Source: an uncultured Muribaculaceae bacterium (GTDB lineage Bacteria; Bacteroidota; Bacteroidia; Bacteroidales; Muribaculaceae). Taken from it: 64,000 nt of DNA. The translations under genes were made by a program, and so were the position numbers. The stretch lies in the NCBI GenBank assembly GCA_910588035.1, contig CAJUPY010000009.1, positions 20,659-84,658 of the forward strand, given 5' to 3'. The notes below the pieces were generated by a model. The model searched no databases and was not told the origin of the DNA. It saw only the letters and a list, made by a program, of their open reading frames with translations. This document shows, piece after piece, positions 8,748-18,826 of the stretch. Within the stretch, counting starts at the first letter, position 1, and each line of letters opens with the position of its first letter.

Positions 8748-10142
8748 TCAGTTTTTTGTTCTTGCACTCCTGACAGCCTCGACCAGTTCGGGCATCTGTT
8801 CGACCATGTCTCCGGCACCGGCTGTCAATAGAATGTCAAAGTTACGATTTTTTATTGTTTCTATCAAATTCTCTTTATTAATGAGCTGTTTTTTAACGCA
8901 TTTAATGTTTTTGAAAATGATTTCGGAGGTCACGCCCTCGATCGGGAGCTCGCGTGCCGGATAAATGTCAAGCAAAACGACATCGTCGGCAAGCGACAGG
9001 GCCTCGGCAAATTCAGGGGCGAAGTCGCGGGTGCGGCTGTAGAGGTGGGGCTGGAACGCGACCGTCAGCTCACGGTCGGGGTATAGAGCCTTGACTGACT
9101 TTATCGAGGCTTTCAGTTCGTCGGGGTGGTGGGCATAGTCGTCGATTATGACGGGCATTCCGGGCTCCTTGAGATAGAACTCGAAGCGGCGTTTCGCACC
9201 CATGTAGCTTGCCATTGCCTCGCGGGCGGCCTCGGCGTCAAATTCCGGCAGCAGCGAGCAGGCTGCGAGGGCAGCTACGGCATTCTCTATGTTGATCTCG
9301 ACCGGAACTCCAAGCGAGATGTCGTTGATGCGCAGGTGGGGAGCGACGAAATCAAATCTGATCTCTCCGTTTCCACAGACGATGTTCTCGGCATGGAAAT
9401 CACCCTTGTCGCGTGAATAGGTGTAGGTCTTTACCGACCGGTCGGGACGGGGAACCAGTTTGAGTCCGGTGTGGACAATCAAGGTTCCACCCGGTTTGAT
9501 CAGTTCGGTGAAACGGGCGAAACTCTCGAGATAGGCCTCTTCTGTACCATAGATGTCGAGGTGGTCTGGATCGGTTGCCGTTATGACGGCTGTCGCCGGT
9601 GTGAGGTGGTGGAACGAGCGGTCAAACTCGTCGGCCTCGATCACCGAGTAGGGCGAGGTGCCGGAGAGAAGAAAGTTGCTGCCGTAGTTTCTCAAGACAC
9701 CGCCCAGAAAGGCATTGCAGCCGAGACCGGGAGTCGACTGGAGAATGTGGGCAGTCATCGACGATGTGGTGGTTTTTCCGTGTGTGCCGGCGAAGCACAG
9801 ACTGTGGCTTCCGCGGGTCACCTCGCCGAGAATTGCCGCGCGTTTGACAACCTCGAAGCCATTAGATCTGAAAAAGGAAAGTCCGCGGTGGCTGTCGGGT
9901 ACGGCCGGTGTGTAGACGACAAGTGTGTTGTCTTTGTCTTTGAAGCGGTCGGGAATCAGCGACGGGTCGTCGTCAAAGACAATGTCGATTCCCTCATGTT
10001 GAAGTTCAGCGGTCAGTTCGGTCGGTGTGCGGTCATATCCGGCCACGGCGCGTCCGCGGGCAACGAAATAGCGTTCGAGAGCCGCCATGCCGATTCCGCC
10101 GGCACCGACAAAATATATGTTCTGTTTCTGTCTGTTCATCAT
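8748..10142 (-). CDS. murC: UDP-N-acetylmuramate-L-alanine ligase MurC
   Basis: The 464-aa protein has the Rossmann start YFVGAGGIGMAALERYF, the ATP-binding GTHGKTTTSSM (about residues 117-127), VIEADEFDRSF and the C-terminal DDYAHHPDELKASI. It attaches L-alanine to UDP-MurNAc in the cytoplasm. It overlaps murG by 4 bases and is followed after 3 bases by ftsQ. Confidence 0.97.
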   Translation of the reverse strand: MMNRQKQNIYFVGAGGIGMAALERYFVARGRAVAGYDRTPTELTAELQHEGIDIVFDDDPSLIPDRFKDKDNTLVVYTPAVPDSHRGLSFFRSNGFEVVKRAAILGEVTRGSHSLCFAGTHGKTTTSSMTAHILQSTPGLGCNAFLGGVLRNYGSNFLLSGTSPYSVIEADEFDRSFHHLTPATAVITATDPDHLDIYGTEEAYLESFARFTELIKPGGTLIVHTGLKLVPRPDRSVKTYTYSRDKGDFHAENIVCGNGEIRFDFVAPHLRINDISLGVPVEINIENAVAALAACSLLPEFDAEAAREAMASYMGAKRRFEFYLKEPGMPVIIDDYAHHPDELKASIKSVKALYPDRELTVAFQPHLYSRTRDFAPEFAEALSLADDVVLLDIYPARELPIEGVTSEIIFKNIKCVKKQLINKENLIETIKNRNFDILLTAGAGDMVEQMPELVEAVRSARTKN

Positions 10143-11224
10143 TTCACTATCTTGTAAATCAGGTCAACGATTTTATCATCGGCACCGGGAAGTGCCATTT
10201 TCGCGGCATTGCGGCCGAGACTCTCCCGTCTGTCATTGTCTCTCAACAGGTCGATTACGGTCTTGGCAAGGTCTTCGCGACACCGGTCGTCGGCTATCAT
10301 CACCGCCGCACCACGGTCGACAAGAGCCATGGCGTTCTTGCGCTGATGATCTTCGGCCACGTTGGGCGACGGAACCAACACGGCGGGAATGCCGACGAGC
10401 TGGATCTCTGAGATCGTGCTTGCTCCGGCACGCGACACAATCAGGTCGGCACCGCGGTAGACAAGATCCATGCGGCTGACAAATGGGGTCGCTATGGCAT
10501 TTTCAACACCTTCGGCCGCTTCACGACATTCGTCGGCATAGAGTTTGCCCGTTTGCCAAAGCACCGAGGCTCCGGCATCGACAATCGGCCGTAGCGCACG
10601 TTTCATCGAGTCGTTTATGGTGCGTGCGCCCAGACTGCCTCCTACAACAGCGACGAGCTGACGCGACGGGTCGAAGCCGAGCAGACGTTTGGCTTCCTCT
10701 TTCGATTCTACGGCGGTGAGAATGTCGCTTCTGACCGGATTGCCGGTCATCGTGATTTTTTCAGCCGGAAAAAAACGGTCGGTTCCCTCGTAGGCCACGC
10801 AAATGGCGTCGGCATTCTTTCCGAGCAGCTTGTTTGTCACCCCGGGATAGGAGTTCTGTTCCTGAATCAGTGTTGGCACTCCTGCTTTCTGGGCTTCTTT
10901 CAGCATCGGCCCGCTTGCATATCCGCCGACGCCGACCGCGATGTCGGGTTTGAAATCGCGCAGCACCTTGCGTGCTATTCTCATGCTGCGCCACAGTTTC
11001 AGCAACACACCGAAATTGCGCCACAGACGTTTTCGGTCGAAGCCCGCGACGGGAAGCCCGACAATTTCATATCCGGCCGCCGGGACACGTTCCATTTCCA
11101 TGCGGTTATCGGCTCCTATAAAAAGAATCTTGACCGACGGATCGCGGCGTTTCAACGCGCCTGCTATCGAGAGTGCGGGAAAAATGTGGCCTCCGGTGCC
11201 ACCTCCGCTGATGAGTACATTCAT
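10139..11224 (-). CDS. murG: Undecaprenyldiphospho-muramoylpentapeptide GlcNAc transferase MurG
   Basis: The 361-aa protein starts MNVLISGGGTGGHIFPAL, the lipid-I-binding glycine loop of MurG. It also has GVGGYASGPML, GGSLGARTIN and the sugar-nucleotide region VSRAGASTISEIQLVGIPAVLVPSP. It makes lipid II on the inner face of the membrane. The frame is open upstream to 11353, but the start at 11224 is chosen because the glycine-rich strand must be N-terminal and the extra residues would overlap ftsW. Confidence 0.97.
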   Translation of the reverse strand: MNVLISGGGTGGHIFPALSIAGALKRRDPSVKILFIGADNRMEMERVPAAGYEIVGLPVAGFDRKRLWRNFGVLLKLWRSMRIARKVLRDFKPDIAVGVGGYASGPMLKEAQKAGVPTLIQEQNSYPGVTNKLLGKNADAICVAYEGTDRFFPAEKITMTGNPVRSDILTAVESKEEAKRLLGFDPSRQLVAVVGGSLGARTINDSMKRALRPIVDAGASVLWQTGKLYADECREAAEGVENAIATPFVSRMDLVYRGADLIVSRAGASTISEIQLVGIPAVLVPSPNVAEDHQRKNAMALVDRGAAVMIADDRCREDLAKTVIDLLRDNDRRESLGRNAAKMALPGADDKIVDLIYKIVK

Positions 11225-11246
11225 AGAATCAACATTGTAAAAACGG

Positions 11247-12545
11247 TTATTGCACCTGGGCCGGATTGTCGGCCCTGACTTCTTCAGGCAGAAGTTCGAG
11301 CTCGGCCTTGATCTCTTTCTTCTTTCCGTTCTGAACGGCGAAACGGCTGACACTCAACATCACGCCGAATGCGATTGAAGTGATCAGAATCGACGATCCA
11401 CCTTTCGATATCAGCGGCAACGGCTGTCCCGAGACAGGAAACACACCGGTCACTATCGCCATGTGGAACAGAGCCTGGAACACGATCATGACGGCCATTC
11501 CCATGACCAGCAACGCCGGGAAAGCCCTGCTGCACCGGCTCGCGATGTTTCCGGCACGGGCCAGCAGCGACAGGTAGACGACCAGGAGAAGAAATCCGCC
11601 GACAAACCCGAGGTCTTCGACGACAATCGAGAAAATATAGTCGGAAAATGCCAGCGGCAGACGGGAGGTCTCGCGTGAGTTGCCCGGCATGACACCGATC
11701 AGGCCACCGTTGGCCTGTGCCATGTAGGCATACATTTCCTGACGGTTCTCGGCCACGATCGTGTCGTTGTATTTCTCACCCCAGTTGTTCATGTAGCGGT
11801 CTATGCGGGCGATCCAGGTGCCGGTGCGGTCGTCTGACTGTTCGCCGACCACCGCGAGCTGTTCGGTCGTCAATGTCTTTTCTTTTTCATTCTTGCTTTT
11901 CACCTTGTAGACGACGGCCGCTCCGGCCACGACGCCGTAGCACAAGATGACGACAATGAATTTTTTCCATTGCACGCCGGCTATCAGCATGATCGACAGC
12001 GATATGCCCATTAGCAGAAGGGTGTTGGTCAGACCCTGTGAAAAGAGCAGTCCGCCAAACAGAATAACCACGACGGCCGACAGAACGACGCCTCCGGTCC
12101 TGACTCCTTCCTTTTCCTGGGCACGCGACATGATCAGCGCGATAGATGCCACCGCCGACAGCTTGAGAAACTCGGCCGGCTGAATGGCTATGCCGAGAAT
12201 GTTGACCGCGCGACGTGCGCCGTTGACGATCTCTCCGGCAACGAGCACATATGCCATCAGGGCGACGCTGACGATGACAAAGATCGGTATCAGCGGAATG
12301 AACCAGCGGTAGTTGATGCGCGACAGACCGAGCGCGATGGCCGCTCCGACCAGAAGCATCGAGATGTGGCGCAGCAACGGGGCGAAAACGTTGGCTGCCC
12401 TCACTTCAAAAGAAGACGCGCTGTAGAGCTCGATGATCGAGACAATGACGAGCGTGATGAAAATTGCCCAGATATATTTGTCGGGGCGTCGCACCGTCGG
12501 GTCAGACGGCTGCTGTGGTGTCGGGTTGACAGTTGGTTCAGACAT
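11247..12545 (-). CDS. ftsW: SEDS peptidoglycan glycosyltransferase FtsW
   Basis: The 432-aa protein has about ten transmembrane helices and SEDS motifs, including GARRAVNILGIAIQPAEFLKL and the ending PLPLISKGGSSILITSIAFGVMLSVSR. A polar loop of about 90 residues sits between helices 7 and 8, as in other FtsW/RodA proteins. FtsW polymerises lipid II together with FtsI at the septum. It lies between murD and murG with short spacings. Confidence 0.96.
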   Translation of the reverse strand: MSEPTVNPTPQQPSDPTVRRPDKYIWAIFITLVIVSIIELYSASSFEVRAANVFAPLLRHISMLLVGAAIALGLSRINYRWFIPLIPIFVIVSVALMAYVLVAGEIVNGARRAVNILGIAIQPAEFLKLSAVASIALIMSRAQEKEGVRTGGVVLSAVVVILFGGLLFSQGLTNTLLLMGISLSIMLIAGVQWKKFIVVILCYGVVAGAAVVYKVKSKNEKEKTLTTEQLAVVGEQSDDRTGTWIARIDRYMNNWGEKYNDTIVAENRQEMYAYMAQANGGLIGVMPGNSRETSRLPLAFSDYIFSIVVEDLGFVGGFLLLVVYLSLLARAGNIASRCSRAFPALLVMGMAVMIVFQALFHMAIVTGVFPVSGQPLPLISKGGSSILITSIAFGVMLSVSRFAVQNGKKKEIKAELELLPEEVRADNPAQVQ

Positions 12546-12569
12546 CGGAGTGTGTGTTTTTATGCGTGA

Positions 12570-13937
12570 TTATCGTGAAAGGTTTCTGACGGCATCTTTG
12601 AATTGGCGTCCGCGGTCCTCGTAGCTCTTGAACAGGTCGAAGCTGGCGCAGCATGGTGAGAGCAGCACCGTGTCGCCCGGCTGTGAGAGCCTGCGGCAAG
12701 CGTCGACAGCGTCTGCAAGAGAGTGGGTGTCGGCAATGGCGGGCACTTTGTCTTTGAAGAAACTGATGATCTTTTCGTTGTCTTTTCCCATTGCGACAAT
12801 GGCTTTCACCTTGCTGTCGACCAGTGACTCTATCTCGCTGTAGTCGTTGCCTTTGTCCTTGCCGCCGAGAATCAGCACGGTCGAACGTGCCGAGGGCATG
12901 CTCTCGAGGGCATACCAACATGAGTTGACGTTTGTGGCTTTCGAGTCGTTGATCCAGCGTACACCGTCGACATCGGCCACATACTCGAGACGGTGCTCGA
13001 CCCCCTCGAAGTCGGAGAGCGCACGGCGAATGTCATCTTTCCTGATGTCGAGCAGACACGCCGAGAGGCCGGCGGCCATTGAGTTGAAAAGATTGTGCAG
13101 TCCGCTCAGGGCGAGGTCGGCGCGCGGCATCATCAGAGATGTCTCTGGGGTCATGAAAACGAGTTCGCCGTCGTCGTCGACATAGGCTGCCGTGTCATCT
13201 CCCTCGAGATGCTCGGAGAAAGGATAGAGCCGGGCCTCGGTAGTGATCGCGTTTAGCTGGTCGGTGATCGTCTTGTCGTCTTGCCAGTAGATTATGGCGT
13301 CGGTATAGGTCATGTTGTTGATTATACGGAACTTGGCCTTGACATAGTTCTGCATCTTGTAGTCATATCGGTCGAGGTGGTCGGGGGTGATGTTCATCAA
13401 CACGGCGACATTGGCCTTGAAGTCATACATGTTCTCGAGCTGGAAGCTGCTCAGCTCGATGACGTATACGTCGTGTTTTTCTGTCGCGACCTGATAGGCG
13501 AGCGACTTTCCGACGTTACCGGCCAGACCGACGTTGATGCCTGCGTCGCGCAAGATGTGGTAGGTCAGCAAGGTAGTCGTTGTCTTGCCGTTGGAGCCTG
13601 TGATGCAGACCATTTTCGCATCGGTGTATCGTCCGGCGAATTCGATCTCGGAGATCACCGGAATGCCGCGACCGACGATCTGCCTGACGATAGGGGCAGT
13701 CGGTGGAATTCCGGGACTTTTGACGACCTCGTCGGCATTGAGTATTTTTTCTTCGGTGTGGTGTCCGTGTTCATAGGGAATGTCCCATTTCTCAAGCATC
13801 TCGCGATAGTGGGGTGAGATTGTTCCCATATCGCTCAGAAAAACGTCCATATTCTTGACTTTGCCGAGAATCGCGGCTCCGACACCGCTTTCTCCTCCGC
13901 CGAGCACGACAAGACGTTTGATTTTTTCAGTTGACAT
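12570..13937 (-). CDS. murD: UDP-N-acetylmuramoylalanine-D-glutamate ligase MurD
   Basis: The 455-aa protein has VLGGGESGVGAAILG at the N-terminus, the ATP loop GSNGKTTTTLL (about residues 113-123), NITPDHLDRY and INDSKATNVNS. It adds D-glutamate to UDP-MurNAc-L-Ala. Length and motif order match MurD rather than MurC or MurF. It lies 19 bases downstream of mraY. Confidence 0.97.
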   Translation of the reverse strand: MSTEKIKRLVVLGGGESGVGAAILGKVKNMDVFLSDMGTISPHYREMLEKWDIPYEHGHHTEEKILNADEVVKSPGIPPTAPIVRQIVGRGIPVISEIEFAGRYTDAKMVCITGSNGKTTTTLLTYHILRDAGINVGLAGNVGKSLAYQVATEKHDVYVIELSSFQLENMYDFKANVAVLMNITPDHLDRYDYKMQNYVKAKFRIINNMTYTDAIIYWQDDKTITDQLNAITTEARLYPFSEHLEGDDTAAYVDDDGELVFMTPETSLMMPRADLALSGLHNLFNSMAAGLSACLLDIRKDDIRRALSDFEGVEHRLEYVADVDGVRWINDSKATNVNSCWYALESMPSARSTVLILGGKDKGNDYSEIESLVDSKVKAIVAMGKDNEKIISFFKDKVPAIADTHSLADAVDACRRLSQPGDTVLLSPCCASFDLFKSYEDRGRQFKDAVRNLSR

Positions 13938-13956
13938 AATAATATATATTATCAGG

Positions 13957-15222
13957 TTACCTTATTTTCAGTGTGATGAAAGTCAAGACGGCGAGCAGAA
14001 TGCCGATGATCCAGAATCTGACAACGATTTTTGACTCCGGAATAGCCTGTCGCGGAGACTGGATTATCGCCTCGATCGAGCCGTCGCCCGGTTTCTGGTA
14101 GTGGTGGTGTAGCGGTGTCATCTTGAAGATGCGTCGTCCGGTTCCGGTTTTTTTCTTTGTCATTTTGAAGTATGCTACCTGAATCATGACCGACAGATCC
14201 TCGATCAGGAAAATCGCGCACAGCAGCGGAATCAGCAGCTCTTTGTGGATCAGAATCGCGAACACGGCGATGATGCCGCCGAGGGTGAGGCTGCCGGTGT
14301 CGCCCATGAAGACCTGGGCGGGATAGGCATTGTACCACAGGAATCCGATCAGCGCACCGATGAATGCCGCCATGTATACCACCAGTTCCTCGCTGCCGGG
14401 TATATACATTATGTTTAGGTAGGAGGAGTAGATTATGTTGCTTCCGAGATAGGCCATCAGGGCGAGGGCGACACCGATGATGGCCGAGGTGCCTGTGGCC
14501 AGTCCGTCAAGACCGTCGGTCAGGTTCGCGCCGTTGCTGGTAGCTGTGACGGCTATGATGACGACGATGATGAAAACAATCCAGCCGGCAGTCTCTGCAT
14601 AGTCTCCCGCCCACTGGGTGAGCCAGGTGTAGTCGAAGTTGTTGTTCTTGACAAACGGAATTGTTGTCTGGGGTGAATGGATGTCGGAACTCTCATAGAT
14701 GACATCTACGACTTCGTCGGTCTCTACATTGGTCACCTCGGTGTTCTCCCTGATGACGATGTCGTTGCTCAAGAACATCGTTACGCCGACAATGAGGCCG
14801 AGTCCGATCTGTCCGACAATCTTGAAGCGTCCGTTGAGCCCTTCCTTGTCTTTACGCGCCACCTTGATGTAGTCGTCGAGAAAACCGAGTGTTCCGAGCC
14901 ACACGGTCGAGACGATCATCAGAAGCATGTAGACGCTGGTCAGATTTCCGACGAGCAGACATGGAATCAAGATCGAGATTATTATGATGATGCCACCCAT
15001 TGTCGGGGTGCCGGTCTTTTTCATTTGTCCTTCGAGCCCGAGGTCGCGTATGATTTCGCCGACCTGTTGTTTTTGCAGGAGCGTTATGATTTTTTTGCCG
15101 AAGACGATCGCGATGAACAGCGACATCACCAGGGCGAGAACCGACCTGAAAGTGATGTAGCTCATCAGGCGTGCGCCCGGAAAGTCGATTTGTGACAGAT
15201 ATTCAAAAATATGATACAGCAT
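13957..15222 (-). CDS. mraY: Phospho-N-acetylmuramoyl-pentapeptide transferase MraY
   Basis: The 421-aa polytopic protein has KKTGTPTMGGIIII, FLDDYIKVARKDKEGL, NLTDGLDGLATG and the cytoplasmic HHHYQKPG-like loop (PLHHHYQKPGDG) of MraY. It makes lipid I from undecaprenyl phosphate. It is about 60 residues longer than the E. coli protein. The extra length is a loop around residues 150-200 (TEVTNVETDEVVDVIYE and on), typical of Bacteroidota MraY. Confidence 0.97.
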   Translation of the reverse strand: MLYHIFEYLSQIDFPGARLMSYITFRSVLALVMSLFIAIVFGKKIITLLQKQQVGEIIRDLGLEGQMKKTGTPTMGGIIIIISILIPCLLVGNLTSVYMLLMIVSTVWLGTLGFLDDYIKVARKDKEGLNGRFKIVGQIGLGLIVGVTMFLSNDIVIRENTEVTNVETDEVVDVIYESSDIHSPQTTIPFVKNNNFDYTWLTQWAGDYAETAGWIVFIIVVIIAVTATSNGANLTDGLDGLATGTSAIIGVALALMAYLGSNIIYSSYLNIMYIPGSEELVVYMAAFIGALIGFLWYNAYPAQVFMGDTGSLTLGGIIAVFAILIHKELLIPLLCAIFLIEDLSVMIQVAYFKMTKKKTGTGRRIFKMTPLHHHYQKPGDGSIEAIIQSPRQAIPESKIVVRFWIIGILLAVLTFITLKIR

Positions 15223-15235
15223 TGTCTATGTAAAC

Positions 15236-16705
15236 TTACATTTCGTTTTCAAAAATCTGAGACATCACCTCGCGGTCGTCGAAGTGGTGTCTGACTCCCT
15301 TTATCTCCTGGTAATCTTCGTGGCCCTTTCCGGCGATCAGAACCACGTCGCCCCTGCGTGCCATTGCCGATGCCACTTTTATCGCCTCATCGCGATAGGT
15401 CACGGTCAGGGTTTTCGACGACAGGGCCTTGGAGTCGAGTCCGGCTTCCATTTCAGCTATGATCTCACGTGGGTCTTCATCGCGCGGGTTGTCGCTTGTC
15501 AACACAAGCACGTCGCTGAGCCGGGCCGCCTCGCGCGCCATGATCGGACGTTTGCCCCGGTCGCGGTTTCCGCCGGCTCCGACAACGGTGATTATGTGTC
15601 CGTTGTTGCCGATTATCTCGCGGACCGTGTTGAGAACATTGACCACGGCATCGGGTGTGTGGGCATAGTCGATGATCGCGACGTAGCCCCGGCGCGGAGA
15701 GCGCATGGTCTGGAAACGGCCTGCCACCGGCACCATTCGGCTCATGCCGATAAGAATCCGCTCGGTGTCCCAGCCCAGGAGAATGACGGTTCCGTAGAGG
15801 GCGGTGAGGTTATAGGCATTGAAGCGTCCGGTGAACATGACCTCGACCTCGTTTCGGTTGAACGACATCAGTGTTCCGTCGAGACGTTGCTCGATTATCC
15901 GTCCGACGAAATCGGCCGGTCGACGCAGCGAATAGGTGTGGCGCGATGCGGCGGTGTTCTGCAACATGATCTCGCCGTTGCGGTCGTCAATGTTGGTCAG
16001 GGCGAACGCATCGGCGGGCAGGGTATCGAAAAACGATTTCTTGGCTGCGAGATATGCTTCGAAGGTCTTGTGGTAGTCGAGGTGGTCGCGGGTCAGGTTG
16101 GTGAACACGCCGCCGGCGAACGTCAGTCCGGCGATGCGGTGCTGGTGGGCGGCGTGAGAGCTGACTTCCATCGCGGCATAGGTGCAGCCGGCGTCGACCA
16201 TACGTGCCAGCAGGCTGTTCAGCTCGATCGGGTCGGGGGTGGTGTGGGTGGCGTCGACCGGTTCGGTGTCGATATAGTTCCTGACCGTTGACAGAAGTCC
16301 GGCCTTGAATCCCATCTGGCGGGCCATTTCATAGATGAGAGTGGCGGTTGTGGTCTTTCCGTTGGTGCCTGTCACTCCGATCAGCTTGAGTTTTGACGAT
16401 GGGTTGCCGAACCATGCCGATGCGATCTCGCCGAGGGCAGTCGCGCTGTTTCCGACAATCACGTAGGTGACGTCAGGGTCGGGTGACGTCGGCATCTCCT
16501 CAGCCACTACAGCCGCGGCACCGGCGTTGGTTGCATCGCTGATGAAACGGTGTCCGTCGACGTTGACTCCTCTGACGGCGACAAACAGTTTTCCTTTGAC
16601 ATCGCCGCGCGAGTCAGAGGTGATTCCCGTTATCGTGCGGTCGGTGGTTCCGGCCGTAGAGACGGTGTTTATTCTGGAAATTATGTCAGACAGTTTCTGT
16701 GTCAT
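15236..16705 (-). CDS. murE: UDP-MurNAc-tripeptide synthetase MurE (meso-diaminopimelate-adding)
   Basis: The 489-aa protein has the ATP loop GTNGKTTTATL, MEVSSHAAHQHRIAG, NLTRDHLDYH and VLTSDNPRDEDP. The DNPR sequence is the family signature for meso-diaminopimelate as substrate, predicting A1-gamma (DAP) type peptidoglycan. It acts after MurD. It is flanked by ftsI upstream and mraY downstream. No murF follows, although murF usually sits here. Confidence 0.97.
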   Translation of the reverse strand: MTQKLSDIISRINTVSTAGTTDRTITGITSDSRGDVKGKLFVAVRGVNVDGHRFISDATNAGAAAVVAEEMPTSPDPDVTYVIVGNSATALGEIASAWFGNPSSKLKLIGVTGTNGKTTTATLIYEMARQMGFKAGLLSTVRNYIDTEPVDATHTTPDPIELNSLLARMVDAGCTYAAMEVSSHAAHQHRIAGLTFAGGVFTNLTRDHLDYHKTFEAYLAAKKSFFDTLPADAFALTNIDDRNGEIMLQNTAASRHTYSLRRPADFVGRIIEQRLDGTLMSFNRNEVEVMFTGRFNAYNLTALYGTVILLGWDTERILIGMSRMVPVAGRFQTMRSPRRGYVAIIDYAHTPDAVVNVLNTVREIIGNNGHIITVVGAGGNRDRGKRPIMAREAARLSDVLVLTSDNPRDEDPREIIAEMEAGLDSKALSSKTLTVTYRDEAIKVASAMARRGDVVLIAGKGHEDYQEIKGVRHHFDDREVMSQIFENEM

Positions 16706-16723
16706 TATCTTTGTTTTGTTTTT

Positions 16724-18826
16724 TCAAATCAGTCTGATTATCACGGTTGATCCGCGCCGCAGCTGCTGTCCGGCTTGCGGACGCTGGCTGTTCACGCAGC
16801 CACGGCCTTCGAAGGCGACATTGTAGCCGGCCCGTTCGATTGCCACGACGGCCTCCCGCAGACCGAGTCCGCTGACGTCAGGCACTATGCCTTCGGACGT
16901 AGCCTGTTTAGCCGCGCTCCGGCACTGGTAGCCTGTGATCGTAGCCGAGTGCCTGTAGGTGTCGGTTGTCGATGTGTGGTAGAATTTGGGCGATGCCCCT
17001 TTGGGAGCCTGGGTGTCGGCTCTGAAGTCGCTGACATTGTCAAGAAGACCGCGGGAGAACATTTTCATCGCAATGTTTTTCATTACCTGGCCGCTTGTCG
17101 ATGCCGCTCCGAACATGTTCTGCTTGGGGTGGCATGTGAGCACTATGCAAGAGTATTTCGGTTTTTCGGCGGGAAAAAATCCACAGAAAGCGAGACGCTT
17201 GCGTCCGGTGTTGTACTGGTGGGTCTTCGGATCGACCATATAGCATGTGCCGGTTTTGCCGGCGATGTTAACAAGGGGGTTGCGCAGACGTTTGCCCGTT
17301 CCGTGTTCCCCTTCGACGACGCTTCGGAGCATGTCGCGCAAGATAGCGGCATTGCGCGGGGTGCAGATCGTGTCTACCACCGAGACCGGAATCACTGTCG
17401 GGACAGAGTCTTCGCGCAGAAGCTCGCTGTAGAGTCTGGGGCGCACGAACACGCCGTCGTTGGCAATGGCGTTGTAGATGGCGAGGGTGTAGATCGGAGG
17501 AATCATGGTTGCGTAGCCATAGCACATTCGTGAGAGCGAGATGCGGCTCGGGTTTTTCTCGATCACCGGGGTGCGCTCGCCCGCGATTCCGGTGTTGAGG
17601 GGTTTGAAGAAGCTGATTGCCTCAAGGCTTTTGTAGAATTGCGACGGGTCGCGGTGATAGATGCTGTTGTCGCCGGTGATGACCTTGGTCATGCCGATGT
17701 TGCTCGACCGCTCGATGACTTCGCTGACGCGCATCGAGGTGCAGCCGTGGGAGTCGGTGATCGGGCGTCCGCCGGCATAGGCATAGCTGAATCCGGTCGA
17801 GATGACACGGTTGGGGTCGGAGACAAGTCCGTTTTCCAGTGCGATCAGCATTGAGATCGGCTTCATTACCGATCCGGGCTCGAAGCCTTGCACGGCGCGG
17901 TTTATGGCCTCGATATATTTGCCTGACCGGGGGCTTTTCTCAAGGTTTGAGATTGCCTTTATGTCACCGGTGGAGACGTCCATCAGCACTGCTACTCCCC
18001 AGTCGGCGTCACATGTCTCGAGCACGGTGTTCAGTTCGTTCTCGACAATGTCCTGAATGCCGATGTCGATAGTCGACTTTATGGTGTAACCCGGCACTGC
18101 GGCGGTGTCGGTCCAGTCGGCGATGCGTCGGGTGAGGGGAATTTTTTTCGAAACGCCCGGCACACCGTAGAGCAGCGAGTCGAGTGCGCATTCGAGACCC
18201 GAGATGCCGTGTATCTCGGCACATTCCCTGGTTTGCCCGACGCGTCCGATCGATCGGAGCGCCATGTTGCCGTAGGGATGGGTGCGTCTGACTTTAGAGT
18301 CGATTACCAGACCATGTTTGGCGGGGTATTTTGCATCGAAAAACGGAATTGTTCTCACTCTCTCGAGGTCGGCGAAGCTGAGATTGTCGATGATTCTGAA
18401 TCCTCTCGGACGTTTTTTGAATTCAAGATCAAGCGGAGCCGACAGGTGTTTGATCCATTGGGCACGTGTCTTGCCGTAGTTTGGAAAGAAGCGGCACAGG
18501 GAGTCGGCGATGACCGGAATCGCGTTTTTGTAGTCGACCATGACCTGGGGATGGCTCTTGAACCGTTCGGCCCTGAAGTCCATGCGCAGGGTGTAGAATG
18601 TCAGGTTTGTTGCGAGCACGCTGCCGTCGGCCGCGAGAATGTCACCGCGCTGCGGGTGAATGACTTTAGACACGAGCAGCTCTGAGTTGGCCTTTTTGTT
18701 CCATTTGTCGGCGTCGATGACCGTTGTCTTGAAGAGTTTGAAGACAATCAGCCCGGCGAGAATGAAAATTAGCAGCGATATGAGCAGGTAGCGTGCGAGA
18801 ATGTGGGTGTGGTTTGTCTTTTTCAT
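16724..18826 (-). CDS. ftsI: Division transpeptidase FtsI (PBP3) with C-terminal PASTA domain
   Basis: The 700-aa protein has one N-terminal transmembrane helix (YLLISLLIFILAGLIVF) and a PBP dimerisation domain starting HPQRGDILAADGSVLA. The transpeptidase domain has the serine motif EPGSVMKP, the SSN motif ERSSNIGM and the KTG motif NIAGKTGTCY. One PASTA domain follows at the C-terminus (VPDVSGLGLREAVVAIERAG). FtsI cross-links septal peptidoglycan. The start at 18826 gives an ATGA overlap with ftsL. The frame is open further upstream, but that part would overlap ftsL. Confidence 0.96.
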   Translation of the reverse strand: MKKTNHTHILARYLLISLLIFILAGLIVFKLFKTTVIDADKWNKKANSELLVSKVIHPQRGDILAADGSVLATNLTFYTLRMDFRAERFKSHPQVMVDYKNAIPVIADSLCRFFPNYGKTRAQWIKHLSAPLDLEFKKRPRGFRIIDNLSFADLERVRTIPFFDAKYPAKHGLVIDSKVRRTHPYGNMALRSIGRVGQTRECAEIHGISGLECALDSLLYGVPGVSKKIPLTRRIADWTDTAAVPGYTIKSTIDIGIQDIVENELNTVLETCDADWGVAVLMDVSTGDIKAISNLEKSPRSGKYIEAINRAVQGFEPGSVMKPISMLIALENGLVSDPNRVISTGFSYAYAGGRPITDSHGCTSMRVSEVIERSSNIGMTKVITGDNSIYHRDPSQFYKSLEAISFFKPLNTGIAGERTPVIEKNPSRISLSRMCYGYATMIPPIYTLAIYNAIANDGVFVRPRLYSELLREDSVPTVIPVSVVDTICTPRNAAILRDMLRSVVEGEHGTGKRLRNPLVNIAGKTGTCYMVDPKTHQYNTGRKRLAFCGFFPAEKPKYSCIVLTCHPKQNMFGAASTSGQVMKNIAMKMFSRGLLDNVSDFRADTQAPKGASPKFYHTSTTDTYRHSATITGYQCRSAAKQATSEGIVPDVSGLGLREAVVAIERAGYNVAFEGRGCVNSQRPQAGQQLRRGSTVIIRLI

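Noticed and set aside
15284..16291. A 335-codon plus-strand frame opposite murE
   Set aside because: It is a shadow of murE, whose motifs are complete on the minus strand.
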